Shown: positions 51,581 to 63,142 of the stretch, one piece after another
Layout of the letters: the number at the start of each line of letters is the position of its first letter
Position numbering within the stretch: the stretch's first letter is position 1
Origin: Rotaria sp. Silwood1
Taxonomy: Eukaryota; Rotifera; Eurotatoria; Philodinida; Philodinidae
DNA length: 64,000 bases
Direction: 5' to 3'
NCBI GenBank assembly: GCA_905250075.1
Contig: CAJNOP010000020.1
Span: 2,474,862-2,538,861, forward strand
Made by a program: the position numbers and the translations under genes
The notes under the pieces: model-generated
Databases searched by the model: none
What the model was told of the DNA's origin: nothing
What the model saw: the letters and a program-made list of their open reading frames with translations, nothing else

Positions 51581-51862
51581 TTATTTGATTAAAGGAGCAA
51601 TTTCAGGATCATCTGTCCATTGTATTAATTCTTGACGTATTTCATTATTTATTCCATTTTGATCCAAATATTGACAAATTGTACGAAGACGTTCTAATTC
51701 TTGTTGTAATTGTATAATAGCTTTTTCTCGATCAGTAACAAGTTCTTCTAAATATTCATAACGAAGTTTCTTTCTATGACGACATTGTCGAGCACTTTCA
51801 CGACTTTTTTCTAATCGTGTATTTGAATCACTTTTCATTGGTTTACGACCTCGTTTACCCAT
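51581..51862 (-). CDS. CREBL2: CREBL2 / REPTOR-BP-like bZIP protein
   Basis: Small bZIP factor; the fly orthologue REPTOR-BP partners REPTOR in the transcriptional response to low TORC1, and mammalian CREBL2 partners CREBRF. Single exon, 93 residues. GKRGRKP leads into the basic region LEKSRESARQCRHRKKLRYE, then YLEELVTDREKAIIQLQQEL as the leucine zipper; the family reads SRQSARECRARKKLRYQYLEEL. The acidic-basic N-terminal arm of human CREBL2 is absent, and so is its long tail. The next upstream feature is a clean acceptor (ttttgttttag, ending 36 bp before the ATG) followed by a long A-run, so the transcript leader is short. AP-3 mu stops 283 bp upstream on the same strand. Confidence 0.93.
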   Translation of the reverse strand: MGKRGRKPMKSDSNTRLEKSRESARQCRHRKKLRYEYLEELVTDREKAIIQLQQELERLRTICQYLDQNGINNEIRQELIQWTDDPEIAPLIK

Positions 51863-51915
51863 TTTATAGATTTCTTTTTTTTTTTTTTTTTTTATAATCT
51901 AAAACAAAACAAAAT
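51863..51915 (-). promoter_or_regulatory. Candidate trans-splice (or 5' UTR) acceptor of CREBL2
   Basis: On the minus strand attttattttgttttgttttag ends at 51899, a pyrimidine-rich tract with terminal AG, then 36 bases including a long A-run before the ATG. The gene has no intron in its coding part, so an acceptor here needs another explanation: a 5' untranslated intron or spliced-leader addition. Confidence 0.5.
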
Positions 51916-52145
51916 AAAATATAAAAATATTGATTAATTTCTGGAATTTTATTTTGAATGTATTTAATCATCAATTGAAACTAAAAGACAACACCAATAC
52001 AAACAAAGGCAAAAAAAACATTAAGTCATATAATATAGAAGAATATTCATAAATTTCGGGTTTTTGTTTTCAGTCGTTTTCTATTGCACAAAGAATTCAA
52101 AGACAAAAAAAAAAAATGAAGAAAGAGAACTAAAAATAAATAAAA

Positions 52146-55100
52146 TTATGTTCGAATTTGAAAACGACCTTTTTTAACTGTTGTTATATATTTAACACCT
52201 TTAAATGGTTTATATTTTTCACCATGCATATCAACACGTTGTACACGTACGCCTGATATAGCTATTTGATTTAATGTAAAACGTACATTTAATATTGGAT
52301 TAGATTCTGGTATTGGTTGACCAGTTGATAAAACAATATTTCCACGTAATGATGGTAAACGTGCAGCATTTTGATTATTACTTTCAATTTTACCTATATC
52401 CCAAATAAGAATTTTCTTAACTGGATCAAATGTAGATTTGCCTTGTGTTGGAGTTAAAGTACAATTAAGTACACTTTTTGGCATTGTACATTCAATAATA
52501 ACAGCTTCAAGCTAGAAAAGAAAAAATAATTATAAATAATTTTAGCAAAAAAAAAAAGTATAGACGAACAGTTTTGCCCATTGTTTGTTTTGGTCCAACA
52601 GTTAATTCAAATCGGCCACTACTACCTTCACGAAATTGAATATTGTGTTTAACATAAATTGGAATGGATATTGCACTAAAATAAATCGAAAATTTTCATT
52701 TGATTTTAGATTGATATTATAATATTTTTAAAAAAATTACTATGGTGTAATTTTACTTTAATGTATACATTCTATTTAAAATGAAAAACATGAATGACTA
52801 AGTCTATGTTATAAATACGAGAGTTCAAGTTCAATTTATTTGAGCATCAAAAAAAAAAAAAACATAAGAAAGATCAAAATCTTACAAATTTTTTTATTTT
52901 TGTTCTAATCAATATATAATTATCTATAACATTCGATATGTGGATGATCTATTTAATAAAAATAGATAAGTAAAATCTTGATATAAAACCAAATCGTATA
53001 ATTCCTATAAATAAATTGTTTACAAGCCTGATTTAAAGTCTTCATATTTCAACGCCTACTCAAAATACTTTTTCAAGAACAGACTTTGCAAATTTCTACC
53101 ATATGATAACAATTAACTTACTAAGCTTGACATCTGTTTATACAGAACAACTAGAGGATGTCCGGAAAGTTGCCTATCGAAAAGGAAAGTAAATATCAGC
53201 ATTTTGATTAAACCAAATCAAGTGGTTTGTTTTTCTCTGTTTATAGATGAGACTTTACAGTTTTTATTCATCAAATAAAAACTTATAAATACCCCTGAAA
53301 TCTATAGCTTTTTGTTTTTTGTTACTATCAACTTGTCATCATCGAAGTTTTTTCTTGTTACTTTACAAATATTTCCATGACAGTTGAAAAAAACTCGAGT
53401 AATTGTTATGTTTCTTCAAAATAATTCATTCTTTTGCTTATTACAAAAAAAATTTGATAAAAAGTCAACTGGTAAAGTTGGCATGATTTCAGAGTTTCCA
53501 CAATGATAGAATTTAAGACTAATATCTTTAATTTTTCAAAAAATGTCTCGCAAATATTTTTAGCAAGAGAGCACATCCAGGTGGCAAATGTTCAAAATAA
53601 CAAAAAAAAAAAGGATTTTCTTAATATCATCATGCTTTAATCATCTATTTTTATGAAGACTCACAATTCATTTTTCTACAGAAACGTATTACAAGTTTTG
53701 CTACGCAAAAAAGAATTAAATCATAGTTAGTGTAGATCTATTCATTGACGCTTGAAACAAACGAAAAGAACGGATAGCAATTTTGTAAAACTCTATCTTG
53801 TAATTAGGGTAATGAAATTTTTTCATCAATACCTTTCATGAAAATGAATTATTTCTGATTTCCAACTCTACAAATATATAACGGTTTTGAATCAGCGATT
53901 TTCGAACTCTCAGACAAAAAAAAGTCAATATTACTTAACTTTATTTCGGTTTCAAGAAAAAACGAATGATACATCAGATTGAAATGCTGAAATTTCAATA
54001 GGGGCTATTTGTGTCGTGAAGTATTGCGCAACACTGGTAAAATTTACATGTTTTTTTTGACCTCGTTTTTAAAAAAAAATAATATTTGGGTCAAAAAAAA
54101 TCTTGCGTAGCAGGAATGTCAGTGTACATCATAAAAAAAGAACACACTCATTCATACTCTTAAGAATACTCCGTAGTATTTATATGTTTGCACATAGCGT
54201 GAAAAAAATTCTCAATTATTCCGAAAACACAATCTTTCAAAATTGCGCCTATTAATGCCTTGCAGTGTTATCCACATAAGTTTTTTTTTGCATAACATTT
54301 TATTAAAAAAGCTGTTAGCACAATTCCTGCGGAATGAAAATGTAAAAAGTAATGTAACTCCTCTTGTCAATAAAAGGGATATTGTTTTACTCCATGACAC
54401 ATTTCTTTACTATCTAGGATGTCTATCATGATCTGTGGTGAGAGTCCGTATTTTTACCTTTATATTTCAACATTAGGGATCTGTAAATTGGTTACAAGTC
54501 TCTACTCAACATTCCTTTTAGATTATGTTTCACAGAAAAAAATTAATGCATGACGATAGTGAGAAAATACTGAAAGGAACATTTATTCTAGCGTATCTTT
54601 TACCTTTTAGAAAATTTCTCTATCTCATAGAAAAAAAGCTTCTTAATTTGATTTCATTACAGTGTAAGTGTTGTTCGAACACTATATAATATGATGATAA
54701 ATAACTTACTTTTGTGAGCCAATATGATATGATATTAAACGAAAATTTCCATCAGGTGGAATAAATGAAAGAACACGTTCACTCTTTAATTTAAAAAAAA
54801 AACAACAAATAAATCATTCAGAAAACAAACAAACAAAAAAAAACATTTTAATAAATCTTACCTCCCATTTTTTTAATCTAACACATGGATGAAAACTAAC
54901 ATCATCCAATAATCGTGGATTAACAAATGATAATGTTAAATCAGGCATACCACTTAATTTAACACAACAATCAATCTAAATTAAAATAAAAAAAAAAACC
55001 AACATAAACAAACAAATTTTCCAAAAGTAGAAACGTGAAAAAATCAGCAACTAATCAAAATGTGTATATAGCAACAATTATTGTATGTTTTTTTCTCTAG

Positions 55101-57474
55101 GCAATCTTTACTGATGATTTAGCATTATATGTATAGATATGTTCGTACCACACCACTGACTTCAGCAGTGACAATCATTCCTCGTTGATCAATAATGGCA
55201 TCAAGTGATTCAATAATATCAAACAAAATTTCATTTGTTGTTCGATGTTTTATTCCTACTTGACGCCATGTTATACCTGTTTCCATTCCAACATTTAGTT
55301 TTTTTGCATCTTCATATGACATAATAACACTAATATTTAAGAAGAAAACAATGAATTTCACATGAATACCTCAATCCTTTTTTGTTTTTAAAATTTTTTT
55401 ATCAAAAATAAAATACTTTTTCTTCTTGACATCGTACAATAACCATAATTATATTCACTTACATATCCTTGAATTTCACACATAATTGTAGCTCCATTAT
55501 GATCAATAATAGCATCGATCTCTTCAATTAAATCAAAATAAGCTTCATTATTAGTATATTTAACACCCATACGACGCCATGGAATATTTGATAATTGACT
55601 AGATGGAAGTGTATTACTAATGCTAGAAGAATAAATTTTAAGTCTATTGTCTATATTTTTCTTTTTCAGTATCATATATTATTAATTCTAAAACTGAAAA
55701 AAAAATGCAAATGATCTTTGTCTTTTACTTACTTTGTATTATCTCCAGTAACAAGATTTGCAACTTTTCGAAATATATTTGGTGGTTTAATAAGTTCTTT
55801 TAGTATATTTGTTTCAGTTGCTAATGGTAAACCAGAATCAAGCATTTCATCCAAGAGCTATTATATTAATAAAAAGTAAGACCAAGAAAAAAAAAAAAAA
55901 AAGAAGATAATAAAATGTTTTACTTCATAAACAATAACATAATTATCTTTGAGTGATGTTTCTGTACATTCACCAAAATAATCTTCAAATACCTCCATTA
56001 TACGATGAAGAAATTCAATGACAAAAAGTGGTGCAACTAAAATTTAAATAAGTTTACAAACGAGAAGATTTTATTTATGAAGTTTTATATCAATTGATTT
56101 AGTATGAAAACATAAGAATATGCAACTATCATAATACACGTTAGAAATAAATGGGCTCGAACTGTTTTTTTTTTTAATTTTGGTTCTGAGCTTATGAAGA
56201 AATCTTGATAAGTGATAAGTCAGTTTTCAGATGAGTTTTACATCATCAAAAAAAAGTTCTATTAAAATTCGATAAAATCTAACGAGGAAATGTTTTCAAT
56301 TGCTCAGTCAGCTTTATTTCTAGTCTGAAAAAAAAAATTTTATTTGAGTTTTGAAATTATCGAACATATCGCATTGTTGTAATAACAGTAACTTTTCTCT
56401 TCGGAATGAGTTTTATGCGAAAACAAAAGTTTTTTTCAATTCACTTTTGGGTGAGAAAGCAATTGATCAGTTCGATAACACTCTCATGTAAAAGGATTTA
56501 TACTCATTAAGCTTTCTTCTTCAATGATAGCCAATTTAGCGAGTTTTATCAACAAAGAATGATGTGATCTGTCTATTTTTGAATTTCAAGATTGAAAATA
56601 ACTGCATAAAATAAAATTCTCCATTCGACTAGTTTATTGTAAGTGACAGGTTTTCAAGTATTTTTTTTGTCCTGACACATGAATATATGAGCGTAGGTTG
56701 TTTTTTTTGCATAATAACACTTTTAATATTGAAATGTGCGAACTGGAGACTCTAGAAAATTTGATCTTATCATGATAAACTAGCATTTTAAAAACATTAT
56801 TTGTACAATGTTTGAACTCATACTGAAATATGAGTTTTTACGGTATTCTGAGAGAGATTATCGTATTTCACTGAAAAACTCACTAATTATATTTATAATT
56901 CAAGAAGTTATTTATCATTTTACAATTTTCCAACGTAATTTTTTTTTCAAATGAAAAGTTCGAAATAATTATCTTCCTATGGAATTCAAGATATGCTGTT
57001 GAAACTCATTCACTCTATCATATCTTTTTTTTTTCTTTAAGGCTAATGTAATCATAAATAGAGGCACTCTAGTATTTAGTATTTGTATATATTGCCAAAA
57101 TTTCAGGTTTAAGCAAATATTTGGAATTCAAACTTACTTTCATTGGTAAGCACAGCAACAAAATACAGATTATTTCGAAATATATTTATCAGATAATGAT
57201 GAGGTGTAGCTATAACAGGTGGAACATCCTCTGAATTAGCGCACTACATTCAAAAAATATTTATTTTTGATATTAGTAAAAACAATTCAACTTACTTTTG
57301 ATTGAGCTTCAAAAAAATAATCACATATTGATTTTCCTACTACCGTTTTCCAATGTTTTTCCATAAAAACATCTCTAAAAAAGACACAGTATAAAATAAA
57401 TGATTATTAAACATTTGATAAGAATGCTAATATATTTACCCTGAACCATTAATAATAAATAGACTATGAATCAT
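52146..57474 (-). CDS. AP3M1: AP-3 complex mu subunit, with an alternative exon pair
   Basis: Medium subunit of the AP-3 adaptor, which sorts cargo (tyrosine signals) from endosomes to lysosome-related organelles. Exons: 57474-57440, 57374-57296, 57243-57138, 56036-55924, 55857-55733, then A 55622-55463 or B 55329-55149, 54975-54862, 54783-54710, 52675-52570, 52511-52146. With A the protein has 425 residues (human 418), with B 432. Blocks: MIHSLFIING, HWKTVVGKSICDYFFEAQ, FVIEFLHRIMEVFEDYFGEC, NILKELIKPPNIFRKV, LSGMPDLTLSFVNPRLLDDV, SFIPPDGNFRLISYH, KSVLNCTLTPTQG, GEKYKPFKGVKYIT. The longin domain is at about 1-145, the mu homology domain after 170. The donor after MGKT (gttcgtc) is unusual. 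An acceptor (catttgcag) ends 17 bp before the ATG. The symbol follows the human family; invertebrates have one gene. Confidence 0.95.
52676..54709 (-). other. Long intron of AP-3 mu
   Basis: About 2.0 kb between exons ending IGSQ and beginning AISIPIYV (split asparagine codon). No exon or mobile element recognised; short open frames at 54212-54431 on both strands are chance. Confidence 0.7.
55149..55329 (-). other. AP-3 mu exon B (diverged duplicate of exon A)
   Basis: 181 nt. It has the same entry phase 2 (acceptor aaatattag) and exit phase 0 (gtg|gtacga) as exon A. It codes for GITWRQVGIKHRTTNEILFD, then IIESLDAIIDQRG and AEVSGV, aligned with exon A from ITW/IPW to the last residue. The N-terminal part (SYEDAKKLNVGMET) is unlike exon A. 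If spliced after exon A, the frame shifts and meets a tga at the sixth codon, so A and B should be used one at a time. Confidence 0.8.
55463..55622 (-). other. AP-3 mu exon A (canonical version)
   Basis: 160 nt. It starts in phase 2 after acceptor ttattcttctag and ends in phase 0 at tat|gtaagt. It codes for SQLSNIPWRRMGVKYTNNEA and DLIEEIDAIIDHNG, almost the AP-3 mu consensus. It joins directly to IDCCVKLSG of the next constant exon. Confidence 0.9.
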
Positions 57475-57952
57475 TCTTCTCAATATTCAATCTGCAAATG
57501 AAACAAGAAGAATATGGTTTATATGTTCGAGAAATGATATTTCAATATAATAAGCTAATGCACAATAAGCATCGCTAAACTTAATGTTTTTTGTTGATCT
57601 TGTGTTCTTTTTTTTTTTGTTATAATCTACTAGCTAAATGAAGGCGACAAGAGAAAAAAAAATATACAACGAACAATATCAGCACACAAATATGAAAAAA
57701 AAAATAGAGCAATCCAAACAACGTACATTTGTATATATATATATATCTGACAGGCACCAGAAACAAAAAAAATATCTAGTAACAAATGAAGAGAAAGAAA
57801 AATATCTGACGAGTTTAACTTTTCTGATTCGATGCGAATGAACATGAGTAAATATATATATATATATATATATGAAAATAGAAGATAACAACAACAACAA
57901 CAAAAATAATAATAATAATAATCATCATGTTCATTTATATTTCTTATTTTGC
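57475..57952 (-). other. Short spacer between SLBP and AP-3 mu
   Basis: 477 bp holding the SLBP 3' end, an acceptor-like catttgcag at 57492-57500, a short ta run at 57732-57746 and a long (ta)n tract at 57851-57871. The open frames here run through the ta repeats and are not genes. Confidence 0.6.
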
Positions 57953-60900
57953 TTAATCTAATGCCATAGCTGAACGTGAATCAACATTATTAACAATTGT
58001 ATCCATTGAATCAGCTACATCTAAATCAATAACTGAATTAAATTTAGATTCATTATTTGGATTAATTGTAAGTGATTCTTCAAAATCATATAAATCGGGT
58101 AGAAAATTTTCATCAATATCTTCCATGCTTATTGATGTTGATGAAGGTGTTGAATAACCATCACTACGTTGAGATGATGATAATGATATTGTATCATCTT
58201 CATTATTATTATTACTACCATTTTCTTTTGTTCTAAATAAAAGATTTTTATTATTTTTCAAAAAAAGTAATTTTTCTATTTCAAAATTTTTAAAATATTC
58301 TCTATAATTAACTACAGATATTCGGATTACTTTACCCTACACACATCTATTATGATGAATTGTCACTATTTCTATAATCTTCGTAGGCAATGGTCTATGA
58401 CTAGATACACAACTAAGTAATTAATACAATAATATTATTTGAGATAAATTCTTCAGTAAAAGATTTTTCTTTCTTCTTCGAATATAGTTATTTACAAATG
58501 CTAATTTGGTTATTTTTTCGAACATTTAAAACTTATCATTGATGAATTTTCGTCATTAAGTATTACTCATAATGATAATATCAATGTTTTATAAAAACAA
58601 GTACTCGTTAAAAAAATTGCTTACATAATACTTCAATGATTCTAATTGATAAGTTCTGTTACATGTATATTAGAATGCCGGAATTAATTTATCATCTTTT
58701 GTCGAACTATTTTATTCATTTATCGTGTTTCATTTAAATTTATCTTTTAATTCACCTATTGAGAAAATCATACAAACTTCTTATTCTTCTACTGAATATA
58801 TCACAGATATTCGAACCTAAAATTTTATTAGATTGCTCTACAACTTTCTTTTAATATCTCTTCCAGAAACATCAACATTTTCTTTTTTGCCAAAATTTTT
58901 AATGATTTCTGTTATCAACACTCTTGTAAAATGTGTAGTTTTCAGAGAACAACAGTTTTTTTTAATTGCGCATCCCAAATTTCTTGAACGAGCTTCATTG
59001 AAGTCAATAATTTTTTTTTTGCTTAACAGTGCATGTCAAGAAGTAGAACATGACAGAGTCCATTTTTGAATTAAGTTTAATTACTATCAGTATATTTATA
59101 ATTAGAGCGTCACTTTTGAAAGTTTTTTGAGACATTGAACTTTTTATTTCTTTTCTATCCTTAAAAAACAAAAATTTGAAAAAAAACTCTGTCATGGCTT
59201 ACATCTTGACATGCTCTTTCAAACAAAAAGAGCAAGTCTATTGAGAATTTCGGATTGTCATATGAGCAGTTTTCGATCGTCATTTATTGATTATTTCTAG
59301 AAATCATCTTGACATAAAGCAGAAAATTTCATGTAATTTGAATGTTCCTAAGCTTAGATCGATATTTGAAGCGAAGATGGAGATAGTTAAAAGAGAGTAT
59401 TACGTTTTACAAAAAAAAGAAATGTCGATCGTTCTCTTTCTTGTCATTTAATTCACAAATAGAATTGAATGAATGTATTATCTATTGTTTCTATTTAAAC
59501 AACATACTTATCTGTGCCAAATTCATGAAGTTTTCGACGCCATGCTTTAATAGCTCCATCGAAACCACGTCGAGACATTTTTGCATATTTGCATGGCGTA
59601 CGTGGATGTTGTCTTGTACGAGATTTTCTTTATAAACAAAAAAAAATTAAACATAAGTAGAAAACAAAAACATACAATTATCTACCGTGGTATAGTCGAT
59701 ATATATGTTTGATATGCTTTAGATAATTTTCCTTTACTTATATCTTTCTGTCGTCGTAAAAGTTCTATATGAAATATAAATGATAAATAAGAATTTATTC
59801 ATAATAAAATATAAAAATTTTAACCTTTTGGACAACATTCAATAGATGAAAGAATTTCTTCAGTTGTTTTATTTTCATGAACAGAAAATTGTTTTAAATA
59901 AAGTACAAAACTAATATAGATTAAAATAATAATTATAAAATATTATATCGTTTTTTGTTTACCTATGTAATTTTTTTTCTTCAGCTTCTTCATTATCCAT
60001 TTTATCACACCAATCTTTTGATAAAGTTTTTTGTAATTCTTGTTGTTCTTCTTCAAAACTATTACAAAAAAATAAATAAATATTAAAAATAAAATAAAAA
60101 AAATTTTTGCTTTACCTAGGTTTCGGTGTTTTTGGTCTTTCTTCATTTTTTATATTTAGTCTATTCGGACGATTATTTGGTGTTGATGGTTTACTTGATG
60201 TTCTATAGTATAAATTAAGAACAAAAAAGAAATTTAAAAAATGTACAAAACATATTTCAAATATCTAAACAAAAGAAATGTTAAAACATTTCTTGAGCAT
60301 TTTATATGTTAGAAAGTTCGAGAAGGTTTTAAGTTGAAGAGAAAATTTTATTCGAAGTACAGAAAGATTATTTTGAAATGTAAAATTGTAGTGACAAATT
60401 CTTGACTGTACTTTAAAGTCAATCCGAAATCTATATCATTAGAGTTTGAAGAGTAATCTTTATCGATAGCTCTTTATTTTATTCTAAAATTTTTCGTCGG
60501 AGTACAATCGTTTTACTCATGGTCAAATTCGAAGAAGTCAACATTTGATCTATGTAACTATTTTTCGTAGAACTATTAAACAAACTATACTTGAATCAGA
60601 GATGTTTCGTCATAATCAGGTATATTGTTGTTTAGGATAATGAGCAAGCTTATGTAATAGACTGCATATTTGATCCTGGTTCATTTTCACAAGTACCCTA
60701 AAACTTTTTTCTTTAGTAATTGCTGTCGGTCGTCTAGAATATCATCGATTTTCGACAGAAAAATCGCTAAAATATGGTTCAGTTGACGTATTTTTGTCGA
60801 AATCGATTTGTAGTTTTTGTTCTACAATGATAACTGAATCAAATTTGACTATGAGTAAAACTTTAATGTATAAGTAGTCAAACTGTAAAAACAACAAGAA

Positions 60901-61344
60901 AATATTTAAATTCATTGAACTGCTATTCATGTTGTTATTATTTTTTTCGTTCGGACATATGTATATATTTTATTTTTTGCAATACCGTTGATTTTCATCA
61001 TGAAATGGATCATTAGCATTTTCATCAAAATGTATTGAAGCTGAATACGGATGATATTTATTACGTCGTGGTGAACTAAAATAAATAGATTATTTTTTTA
61101 ATATAAACATAACAAAACAAATATTTGCTTAATTTTACTTTTCATTTGTTTCATTAGTACAATAACGTTTTGAACGAAAACGTGCTGGACTTGGTGTACC
61201 ACCATCACTTGATTCATAGGCACGAGTTGTTTTAGGTGTATGACGTATACGGCTATATTTAATAAAGAAATACATATATATATTAATTTATTAAATATTA
61301 GTTAAAAATTAATTAATATACTTTGGAGTATTAGATGCTGACAT
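57953..61344 (-). CDS. SLBP: Histone mRNA stem-loop binding protein SLBP
   Basis: Binds the 3' stem-loop of replication-dependent histone mRNAs and directs their processing and translation in S phase. Exons: 61344-61322, 61252-61139, 61075-60986, 60202-60116, 60058-59963, 59910-59825, 59764-59686, 59627-59508, 58232-57953; 324 residues. The RNA-binding domain is at about 165-232: LLRRQKDISKGKLSKAYQTY, ISTIPR, HPRTPCKYAKMSRRGFDGAI, KAWRRKLHEFG. These match RRQKQINYGKNTIAYDRYI, HPKTPNK and SRRSWDQQIKLW of human SLBP. The invariant TPNK, whose threonine is phosphorylated, reads TPCK. The N-terminal 160 residues are basic, with several TP sites; the C-terminal ~90 residues are acidic and serine-rich. 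The 1.3 kb intron before the last exon is the longest. The frame closes across all nine exons. NCK lies head-to-head 1.8 kb away. Confidence 0.94.
58233..59507 (-). other. Long last intron of SLBP
   Basis: About 1.3 kb, phase 2 junction between GTD and KTKENGS. The open frames at 58833-59195 on either strand are not recognisable. No repeat pair noticed. Confidence 0.7.
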
Positions 61345-63142
61345 ATTATAGAATCTATGTAGAATGTAAATGTTCTTAGAATAAATAGTAGTCGTCCAAC
61401 TAAACAAAGAATTCTTCTTTTTTTTTTTTTAGTTCGTAGTTCTAATTGCATAGAGATTTAAACCAATAAGAAGGATACTTTAGTGGGCGCTACATGCAAT
61501 GAAATTTATTAAATGGATAGTAACCCGTATTTGATTGACCCTGCATTCGTGTTGATTCTATATGTATATATATTTATTTCGAAGGTGTAAAAAAAAAGAA
61601 AAGATAACATATGTTTTTGTTGTCTGTCTTAATTGGATGAATTGAAATTGAAAGAAAATTTATCAAATCTGGTAAATATTGATAGATGTTTATTATGTTT
61701 CTTGTTTTATTATTATTATTATTTTATTGATATTCTTTATCCTCCAACCATCATTTTTCATAATTGTACATAGGTTTCTTTTTTCATATTAGTGCGTTCG
61801 GTTTTCTTCGTTAGTTTTATAATAGGCTGATAAACGTCATATGGGTTTTTTTTCTTTTTCCTTTTCTTCTTCTTCTTCTTTTTTTTTTTTTGTATGATTG
61901 TCTCTTATTATGGTTAGGATAAATGATATAGTCGAAGGGAATAGATCGTTGACAAGTAATACAATTTTTATTTCACGGCTATTTTCTTGCATTGTTATTC
62001 TTGCCCATTCATCTATTCTATTTATGTTGTCAACAACAATAATATACTAGTAAAAGTCGTTTTTTTGTTTATAAATGTGTATATCATTAGTGAAGAAGTC
62101 GTGCGAAAGATTATCTATTCTTCCATTACAATTATCGTTGCATATATTAAAACGACAATGAATATATTCAAGTAATTGTCAGTATATCATTTATTTTCAT
62201 TAATGTTTTTTTTTTAATGTTTTTCTTCTCCCCTCGATTTTTTATCTGGATCATAAAAGTTAATAATATTAGTGTTAATAGTAAACTAATACATTCGATT
62301 ATATAGAGTTTTTTTGTTTTTTTTTTTTTTGGTTTTCTCATCATTATTTCGATATTTGGAAATAGAATGATGTAACACTTAAGATTGTTCTTTATTAAAG
62401 ATAGTGTCAAGTTATGTTTATTTCATTGTGTTGAGTAAAGAATGTCCTTCGATGATAGCAGAAATAGTTGTTGATTGATATTATGAATCATTCATCCATC
62501 GTACACACAAATGATTATTACAGTAATAATCAAAATGCTTGCATTCATTCATTCATTCATTCATTCATAAAACAAAACGTGTTCATCACCTGAAATAGCA
62601 AAATTAACTCGAGTGATTTTTGTCAAGGTTTTTTTTCTTCATATGAACATTCGAATAAAAGCCAAAGAAGAAGAAGAAGAAAAAATTTGATCCATTGTAC
62701 ATTATACCTAGGCAAGGAGAAAAAAAAAAAGAGAAACGAACGATAAAGAATATACATGAGATTGTTCTGATTTTTGTATAATAAGCATATATAGAAAGAG
62801 TCTAGTAACCTATTATGTCAAGTCGTTTTTTCTTTTCTTCTTTTCTTTTTTTTTGAGTGGCATCATGCATTCAACCATAAACTATGTGCTGATGCTGTTT
62901 TTTCTTTTCTTCTCTTCTCGTTATTGTTGAAAAGTATTTAAAAAAAAAAAAAAGAAATTGTTCGTTCGCTGTATGCCTACGCAGATAAAAACAGCATTGT
63001 ATTAAAAAAAAATAAAGTAAATTGACAGTCCCACTTTCGCTTTTCGCTTTCTCTTCGCGATACATCTCTACGATAAAGAAGGAATTAGATGTCAATGCAT
63101 GATCTTTATTGCAGATGGAATGCCATCAATATTACTACCAAA
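61345..63142. other. Bidirectional upstream region of SLBP and NCK
   Basis: About 1.8 kb between two divergent start codons. It contains (tta)n-like sequence near 61710-61725, a (ctt)n run near 61866-61880, (cattcatt)n at 62543-62568 and (gaa)n near 62664-62680. No gene supported. An acceptor-like ttattgcag ends at 63114, 28 bp before the NCK start codon. Confidence 0.6.
62543..62568. repeat. (CATT)n microsatellite
   Basis: About six copies of a four-base unit (cattcattcatt...). A simple repeat in the SLBP/NCK intergenic region. Confidence 0.9.

Noticed and set aside
55149..55329. Exon B as a fragment of a separate AP-1 or AP-2 mu gene
   Set aside because: It lies inside the AP-3 mu gene on the same strand, has exactly the phases of exon A, and shares DAIID with AP-3 mu; no other AP-1/AP-2 exon is nearby.
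57630..57903. Overlapping short open frames around 57.6-57.9 kb
   Set aside because: They are readings of (ta)n and A/T runs between SLBP and AP-3 mu, on both strands, with no protein-like composition.
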